Positions 57,099 to 64,000 of a stretch of 64,000 bases of DNA are shown here, piece after piece. The position numbers and the translations under genes were made by a program. Each line of letters opens with the position of its first letter. Position 1 is the first letter of the stretch. Below the pieces are notes generated by a model. It was not told the DNA's origin. It did not search any database and saw only the letters and a list, made by a program, of their open reading frames with translations. The DNA lies in the NCBI GenBank assembly GCA_022385805.1, contig MU277734.1, positions 113,914 to 177,913 on the forward strand. Direction: 5' to 3'. This DNA is from Pilatotrama ljubarskyi (Eukaryota > Basidiomycota > Agaricomycetes > Polyporales > Polyporaceae).

Positions 57099-59554
57099 CG
57101 AGGACCGGTAGGAGGATAACATCGCCGCTGGGTAGTCACAGATACGATGTGATAGAGTTCCAGATACCTACCGCCTGGTGGCGATGATGAAGGCCCCCCT
57201 TGAGCTCGTGAGCGTGACCTGGCACACGCTGCGAGAACAAAAGACGTAGGCCTCGGACTGCTGTGGTTCCTGCGAGCATATTGGCAGCGCGGCGGCCCGC
57301 CCTTGTGTCGCTGTATTCAACAAGCTTCTACCCGGCTCCTTGACGCTTCCTCTGCCGTTACACAGTCTCGCGTAATCCGCGAGCATATCACAGGACTTCA
57401 CGGGACTCGGATGCGTGAGTGATCCTGTGCCACCCCGTCACTCTGGGCGCGCTCAGGCTGATACACAGCTGTGACTTTCGCCGGCCAGCACGTTTCCTCG
57501 TGGGTGCGACCGCCCTCGGGACAGAAACCGCGACCCTTTGGCAATCTATGCTCGTGATCATGTCAAGCTGGCCTCGTTTACTCGTTTACGAGAAGTCTGA
57601 GAAGACAGTCGTTGCAGAGTTCCCCCGGACTCGGGACTCATGTCCGGCCCGCCACAAAGACAATACACAGAGCGCCAAGTGGATAGCCGAGCGTATTAGC
57701 CCGGCCTTGCTTACAAAGAACCGTCTTTCTTTCTGAGGCTGTCGTCAAGTGGGAGGCTGCAAGGTGCCCGCCGTCCGTGTGTGTGTCCGGGTGCAGGCCC
57801 ACTTCCCCGTACGTAACTTGTAAAAAAAAAGGTCGCGGACTCATTATCCTTTGTTCTACCACTCTAAACTTCTCGCAGCTCTTCGATGTGGATTGTGGAC
57901 TCATCGCATCGGACTTAGCCTACGTGGTGATTCTAGAACTGCGCGTTCGGACTCGGGGGAACTGGCATGAATACGGAGTAATTCGAACACTAATAAATAG
58001 CATCAAAACGGGGCGCTCAGAGTGCAACTTGAACTCATACTAGCGATGGCTCTTGGTGGCTGGCTACTCCCACACGGGAAGGCCTCTGATTGCCTCTGGA
58101 GGATCAAGTGAGGATGGAACAGTGCCCAAGACATGACAGAAAGCGGGCGCCCGATGCCAAATTCGGTAGTCACGCGCTTAGATTGTCCCAGTGAGCTCCG
58201 TCCGCGACTTGTCTACGCCGCCGACTTGACCGTGACCAATGGTCGCACTTCTGTTGCCAGTCGTCCGGAGCCCCTTTCGATGAAACTACACCACATCTCG
58301 CCTGGAAAAAAAAGGGAGGTAGTTCAGAAGTCAGAATCCATATCCATTACAAAAGCTTCGAAAAGCGGACGGATGAGCGGGAGGAGCGCTGCGCGTGAAA
58401 GGGCCGAGTAGTTACATGAGTGGTGCCGTGATAGTACGCTGACGACTCTTCCAGATCAGAACACGACCAAGTACTACTGCTGCCACATTTCCTGTAATGG
58501 CTGGAAGATCTCCACGCCTCCTTGGGCGTTCCAAGTTGGCAATGCCAAAAGGCCGGAGTCCGACTCCAGACGTCGACTCGAGAAGGAAACAGCCACGGAA
58601 TGTCCCCTTCGAACACACATTCTTACAGCGCTGGGCGTAAGGTTTTCTTCTGCCCCTTCGAGCTCCCGCGAGGGCTGTCGGATCCACTGCATGGGGGTGC
58701 CACGCGGCTGTATCTGTGCACGGTGGCCATCGCATCATCCGACTCAAGTCGACATCTTGGATTCTCCGTCCAGGGCTCGCAAGCCAGCATCTGGTTCATG
58801 GGAAGATGAAAAAGTCTATCTCCGCCCTCTTGCCACCCACAGTCTGCCGCGGCGATCCCTGCATGGCCGCATGTCACGATGCCCTTCGGCGTCGAACAAG
58901 GACTCCATCGAATCCGAGCGCCCGCACAGACTGCCCGAATACTACCTGAGCGCGCCTCGGACGTGCACCGGCCCAGCCTTCCTGCATAACGCGTCGCTGA
59001 GCGTTGACGCCTCTCGTTATCAGCAGATGGTGATCGTCCCAGTCGCAGATCTGTCATGAGCATCAGAGTCTGCCGGAATGGAGGCTCGGATGAACGTGTA
59101 AAGGTCGGTAACGAGTCACGTCGAAGAGCAGCACAACGACTGACGCTCTGCACGGGTTGTCAACATGCTCAGCGCATGTAACCTTCCATCCCGCCAGGGG
59201 TCTTTCGCCGAGTCGGCGTAGTCTCCAGGTCTACCTCCAGGTGCGTCCTTAGCGTGTACGTCGAAACCGGGGGCCGTTCGCATTACAATATTAGTCGGGA
59301 CTCGAGGCAGCTGAAGAACTGCTGGTTTGGCACTTTTTGCCGCTCGCACTTAGGAAGGATATATATATTGGGGCGCAGCGTCGGCCCCTATCTGACCATG
59401 ACAGACACTGGTACCTCCTCTATAGTCCCACCAATGCTCGCTTGAACCCTCTGACACCGCTCATTACAGTAGGTGTCGAGGGGCATACCTTGATATGACA
59501 AGACACTCACTGAACTGATTTGTTGTAGGACATTTCCACAACTGATTCGACGAC
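57099..59554. other. Gene-poor stretch, nothing recognised
   Basis: About 2.5 kb. Frames are short on both strands, with A-runs near 57822 and 58307. No domain motif, no splice chain, no transposase signature seen. Confidence 0.45.
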
Positions 59555-60568
59555 ATGGTGGGTGTTCATGAGGGCGAGTTCCTCGAGGAACACTGTATGC
59601 AAGATTGCTCTCCTGAACATGTACTGCAGTGCACGAGAGGCTGTCTTCAGCATTGCCCACCGGCACAGCTCGGTTGTCGGTCAGCGCAGGGGAACAGCAA
59701 TACTGACACGAGTTTTCTGTCCCGGGAGTTTCAAGCTCATGGCACGCAACGAGAGACTAACATCATCCCCAACAACAACGCCTTTCTGCCGCCTATGGCC
59801 CATGTCGCACGCCCATCCCTTCATCCTGAGCACCATCCTGCGTTGCCGTCCACCGCCGCCATCCCGTATCCCACTGACTGTCCTCCTCGTCAATATCTAC
59901 CTACTATGAACGACTGGCCGCAGGTGGCCTTCGATCAGCATCACAGCTCCGCGCCCGGGCCGGATCCAGGTCAACAGAGTCGCATCCTCGGGCCAAGTGC
60001 TTGTTGATTAACATGTTTTTCATACCAGGGCTCGCCTCTAACACCATCGCGACGAACGCACAGGTTCCGCAGCAATCCGCCGTATCGGGATATGCTTTCC
60101 GTCCGTTAGCTGACCTGGGCGGCACTGGTCATAGCCATGCAGGCTTCAGTCAAGGTCCACCCTACCTCAATCTCGGGCCAGTGCCCCCAGACGACATGTA
60201 CTTCATGCAGTCGGCGGCCGCCGATCCCAGTCTCAGTGGTCGCAGTGATCATCATTGGCCGCCCCGCAAGAAAACACCCCACTACAGGGTCAAAGTCGCC
60301 GTATGTTCTTTGTTCTCCTCAGCGTCTCCAATTCCCCGCACATCGGAGGGACGATACTAACATTCCCTCTCAGTGCGAGGAGTGCCACAGGCACAAGATC
60401 GGATGCGATGACCAGCATCCATGCGCGCCTTGCCGCTCCAAAGAGCGGAAATGTATCCCTCACATCGACCGACGCACGCTTCCGCGCGAAAAGCGCGGGA
60501 GTGGGGAGCATGACGCGCAGATTGGGTCTGCGAAGAAGGCACGCACTGAGACGGCGGTACAATCTTGA
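59555..60568 (+). CDS. Protein with C-terminal Zn(II)2Cys6 cluster (putative transcription factor)
   Basis: Three exons, 59555-59969, 60029-60300 and 60374-60568, in phase, giving 293 residues. The first exon is His/Pro/Asn-rich. After joining comes ASNTIATNAQVPQQSAVSGY and PPDDMYFMQSAA, then a basic stretch WPPRKKTPHYRVKVA immediately before the third exon, which opens with the zinc cluster CEECHRHKIGCDDQHPCAPC followed by RSKERKC. Spacing CX2CX6CX5CX2CX6C is that of fungal binuclear clusters. A basic tail (RRTLPREKRG, KKARTE) follows. Unlike Gal4-type factors the cluster is at the C-terminus and no fungal-specific regulatory domain is present. DNA binding in the nucleus is inferred. The start codon is the least certain part; an upstream exon cannot be excluded. 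Confidence 0.75.
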
Positions 60569-62954
60569 AGTGCGAGCAACTCTCGGACTCTCCTCGAACG
60601 AAGGGTACGTGGATGGTAGAACTACTCACCGGCTGTACTCTGACCTATCGCGCGGGACTCGCTCCTAGACCCTTCTTGGACCTCGCCACGTCGTACGCGC
60701 CATCGGGTTACCTACCTCTGCAAGTCTGACTGACCACGCTGATTAAAGGACCTCCATGCGCCCGGTAGCCCATAGGAACGACGTCAGATGAAGCAAGCTT
60801 CAGTGGATGGCTCGACGCCGTCCTCACTCTGCCAGGGTACCTCACCTATCCCCCTTTATAACGGTTCGTTTTGCTTTCTGTCATGCTTCCATGCTACCGG
60901 ATGATCTTGCGAGACACTGGCCATGTTCCCGTCCGATTCGAGCAGGATACTATGTCGTACGACGCGTAAATAGACGGCCCTCTCCTGCTCTTGCATTTCC
61001 CACACTGGCAAACACCTCTCCCTTGGCACGACCTCCCACATATCACCTCGTATCTGCCCTCGTCCCTTTGGTCTCAACCCTTGTCATTCCCTATTTGGTC
61101 ACAATCCTTAACAAGTCTTCACGCCGTTCTATGCCCGCCTGTCCGCTTGCCCGGCCCTGTAAGTTGTCCGGCTTGCAAACTCTCGCGTTCGGTAGTAAGC
61201 GCCTGGCTGTCGCGCCCGATGTCAACACGGTTGCTACCGTGATTTTTCTCATCGATGCTTGTCTCCCATGGATCTCCGGAGACGCCTTGCTCAGCACATG
61301 TGTGTTAATACAGACGAGTTCTACGTCTTCTCTCAACGCGCCGCCGACCATCCTCCCCGCGTCGGAGCTCAAGCCTGAGCTAGACCTCGTCGGAGCTGCG
61401 CTCTCCCGCAACGGCCCTGCTGCTGAGGAGGTCGCCTCTCTCGCCGGGGCGAAGAGTGGTCTTCGTGTCGGTTTCGTGACTAACAGCCGTGCGCATCCCC
61501 GGTCTTGGTCCGTTACGCGCTTTCGACGACGCTAACCACGCCGTTACAGAGCCCGGCGTGCAGTTCTACACGAATATGATTTTGTCTGTGCCCGAGAAGA
61601 GCGCGCAGACTCGGAAGAAGATACATAGCGCGTCCAAAGCCGTCGGCGACGGGTATGCCCCTGGCAGTACGTCTTCCTTCAGGTCTGAGTCACGTAGAGT
61701 ACGGATGAGATCGTTAACGTCTTCCGCTTGGTCAGCCGCTGCGTTCCTTGAGTTTCACACCCCGCTCGCTGCGTGGATCCTCCCGCAGACGCGTGGCCTC
61801 ACGGGCGACGACACGCTCCTCGCGTCGGAGAGGTGTACAACAACTTCGTGCGCATGGATGTGTAGTATCGCGACGGCACTGCTGCTGCCCCGTCGGCGGC
61901 TTGAGCCCCTGGCGTCGACTTACCGTTTGTTGATGTGCAGAGGAAGGCCAGGGATATAGGATTGTAAGCTTTCATACTATGGAGGCGCTGGAGAGCAGTT
62001 GCATGCATGGTACTGATATCACTTCGTTTGATACTGCTTCCTGAGTGTGGTGTCGCCGCGATGATGGTACAAAACAAGCATGGATGCTTGGTGGGCCGCC
62101 TGCCTCGTTCGCGCATACCCTAGCATTCGCTCAAAAGCCAGCAGAGCTTGCTGCGCCGCCATCTCCGTCGCCTGATCTAAGGTCGGTGCCGTCCCGCGCC
62201 CATACTACTCTACGCCGTTGTCTGTATGGTGCGCGTGAGAAGATAGTCGAGTATGCTAGGTGGCGTGTGTCTGTAGTTCTGGTGCGGAAGGGACCTAGTA
62301 CGACTACGCGTCCTTCTACTGCGTCTGCTGGCGAGCGTCGTGTCTATCGGGCTAGGCTCTCGTTTGTGCAAGACCGCAAGTCGCACGTCATCCCGGGCCT
62401 TTTCCTCCGTGTCACTTCGCTCACGCGTCGGGCGACTTCTCCCGGTCTCCTTGTGCATCGCTACCTACAGATGGCGAGCGCTACGTCTGCAGACATCTTC
62501 TCCCTTCCGTCCATACCTTTTAATTGGCTGACGTGTGAACAGTGGGACCTGAGTAAACTATGAAGAAGCGGCTCGACCATACTACGGGCTCCCTTGAATT
62601 CAACCAGGCGCGTCGGGTTTTCATCTTCGTGTGCGCTACTCCAAGTGGCGTTGCGGGCTCATATGGTAGCACGCACGCGTGTTGGTACGCGACCCCGGAT
62701 ACATTCAGTGTTGGCAAAGTCTGCGGACTGTCGGCGTGGTCAGCCAGTCACGGCGACTGCGTGGACTGTCGTCGCAGTCAGTCGCAGACTTTCCCACGAC
62801 TGGGTGACTCTCCCGGCGTCAAGTCGCTCTCCCTGCGCTCTGCGTCCGCTCACCTTCGCGCTCTGTCCATACCCTGCAATCTCGCCCTCCAGCGATGTTC
62901 GGAAGGCTCAGGATTTACATCAGAAGGGCTGCATGTACAATGTTATAGTATACA
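60569..62954. other. Unidentified, possibly decayed coding region left of the hAT element
   Basis: About 2.4 kb. From roughly 61320 to 61960 the plus strand looks coding but in shifting frames: ILPASELKPELDLVGAALSR, NGPAAEEVASLAGAKSGLRV, then in a different frame EPGVQFYTNMILSVPEKSAQ, TRKKIHSASKAVGDGYAPG, then EFHTPLAAWILPQTRGLTGD. Some breaks could be introns; others look like frameshifts. I do not recognise the family. The remainder shows nothing definite, and no terminal inverted repeat of the neighbouring hAT element was found by eye. Confidence 0.35.
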
Positions 62955-64000
62955 TCACGAAGTGTTGAGTATCACATCCACCAAATCGTCCATCTCGGGT
63001 GCCTCGGCGTCAACTTCGGGCTCACCATCTGCATCCATATCGAGCACCTCCCACAGTGCTAGCTCGTCATCCAGGCTCTGGGGTCTCGTCGCTTGGCGAC
63101 GTTCAGACCAAAAGATGTTATTGAAGTTGAATAGCCGTGCAAGAGATACCTTGATTTGCGAGGGGAAGTGAACTGGGCCATCGACATCTTCATCAGCAGC
63201 GTCCATGTCAACCTCGGTCATCGCAAACACAAGCCGCTCGAAGCCGGATGCCCCGCTGCCTCGGGAGCCATCCTGATTTGGAGGTACAGCAGTGTGTGAC
63301 TGCGATGCTGCGTGACTTGCACCTTCGGCAGCAGAATCTACCAATTGCACGGTCAGCCATGAATGTCGAAAGGGAAGCACATACGAGTACATACCAGTGG
63401 TCACCGTTGTCTGTGTCACGGTAGGACGCTCTCCGAAGTGCCGTTGTAAGCACTGTTTGACTCCCCTGCGTACGTGCTCATCGCGTAAATGGAGGAGGAG
63501 CTCTGCCAGGTTCATGAGAGTGTCCTGACCCAAGCGTGTGCGGAGCTTGGTCATGATAAGTCCCAGTGCGCTGAAGAGGCGCTCGCAGTTGGCAGATGTA
63601 GGGCAAATGGAAAGAATTCGGATAGCGAGGCGATGTAGGGGAGGCAGTGCATTCTGGACATCACTGACAGAGGGGTCTGACATAAACGCTGATCCCGACT
63701 CATGCTGGTCGGCCAGGAAGAGATCCTGCCAGACCCGCTTTGGGTCAGGTTGTTGGTTCTACACAAGCATGGAATGTGAATGGTTGCTCTCTTAGCACAG
63801 CTGCATCCAACGCACCTTGGCTGCAGCGCTCTGCATGATGCCCTGTACCGTCCCTGGCAGGGCGATGAACTCTTCAGTATTGTGGAGGTAGCTGCTGACA
63901 GTGTCGTAGAACGTCAGCGGGACAGGTTCAGATGAATAGAACCGCTGCCAGAGGCGCTCCAGAAGTGCATGAATGGCGGCAGTAGAGAACAAGGTAGGGG
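62955..64000 (-). mobile_element. hAT-family transposase, C-terminal part (runs off the right edge)
   Basis: Reads leftward from the window edge through ALLERLWQRFYSSEPVPLTF, IALPGTVQGIMQSAAAK, then across an intron (GTGCGT...GTGTAG, about 63813-63760) to NQQPDPKRVWQDLFLADQHE, and then the hAT C-terminal dimerisation domain: PLHRLAIRILSICPTSANCE, RLFSALGLIMTKLRTRLGQD and TLMNLAELLLHLRDEH. The SxNCERLFSxxG core is the best-conserved hAT signature. A second intron (GTATGT...TTGGTAG, about 63350-63400) joins TTVTT to DSAAEGASHAASQ, leading to an acidic tail that ends at 62955. Frames and introns are intact here, so the copy may be recent. The catalytic N-terminal part and the right end are outside the window. 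Confidence 0.85.

Overview
The window reads as nuclear DNA of a filamentous basidiomycete, an Agaricomycete and most probably a wood-decay-type (Polyporales-like) fungus; the order is an inference. Nearly every gene is cut by short introns of about 45-75 bases with GT(A/G)NGT donors, a CTNAC-type branch site and YAG acceptors. Several families are typical of Agaricomycetes (DUF6533 membrane proteins, DUF6699 proteins, the basidiomycete trypsin-like family with a coiled-coil insert, MPL1-type perilipin). There is no operon structure; boundaries below come from reading splice sites by eye.

Layout: 0-0.4 kb, 3' end of a Ser-rich gene; 1.9-3.7 kb, DUF6533 membrane protein (+); 4.2-5.8 kb, trypsin-like protease with a frameshift just before its GDSGS motif (-); 9.0-9.9 kb, unspliced Pro/Ser-rich orphan (+); 15.3-16.9 kb, HMG-box transcription factor (-); 21.3-21.8 kb, Rid/YjgF protein (-); 22.3-23.5 kb, DUF6699 protein (+); 23.8-26.0 kb, TBC1D20/Gyp8-like Rab GAP with C-terminal membrane anchor (-); 26.5-28.6 kb, cystathionine gamma-synthase (+); 28.7-31.6 kb (-) and 32.1-33.6 kb (+), the C-terminal and N-terminal halves of one Vps3/Vps39-like tethering subunit lying head to head; 34.3-37.6 kb, large low-complexity DUF6699 protein (+); 38.7-40.9 kb, DHA1-type MFS transporter (+); 41.3-43.2 kb, Sds23-like CBS protein (-); 44.2-45.4 kb, perilipin (-); 47.0-49.1 kb, type-B carboxylesterase (+); 49.7-52.0 kb, MFS sugar transporter (+); 52.4-53.7 kb, Lunapark (+); 54.6-57.1 kb, SPFH/Band 7 protein (+); 59.6-60.6 kb, protein with a C-terminal Zn(II)2Cys6 cluster (+); 63.0-64.0 kb, hAT transposase running off the right edge (-).

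Between about 5.8 and 21.3 kb there are only three recognisable genes, and three long gaps in which I recognise nothing; 57.1-59.6 and 60.6-62.9 kb are similar. These look like gene-poor, possibly transposon-decay DNA. The right two thirds is compact and mostly housekeeping: membrane traffic (Rab GAP, Vps3/39-like, Lunapark), lipid droplets (perilipin), sulfur amino acid synthesis (cystathionine gamma-synthase) and transport.

The most striking observation is the tethering-subunit gene: both halves keep intact frames and introns but point away from each other, which suggests an inversion inside the gene (or an assembly error). No CRISPR arrays, rRNA or convincing tRNA genes were seen.
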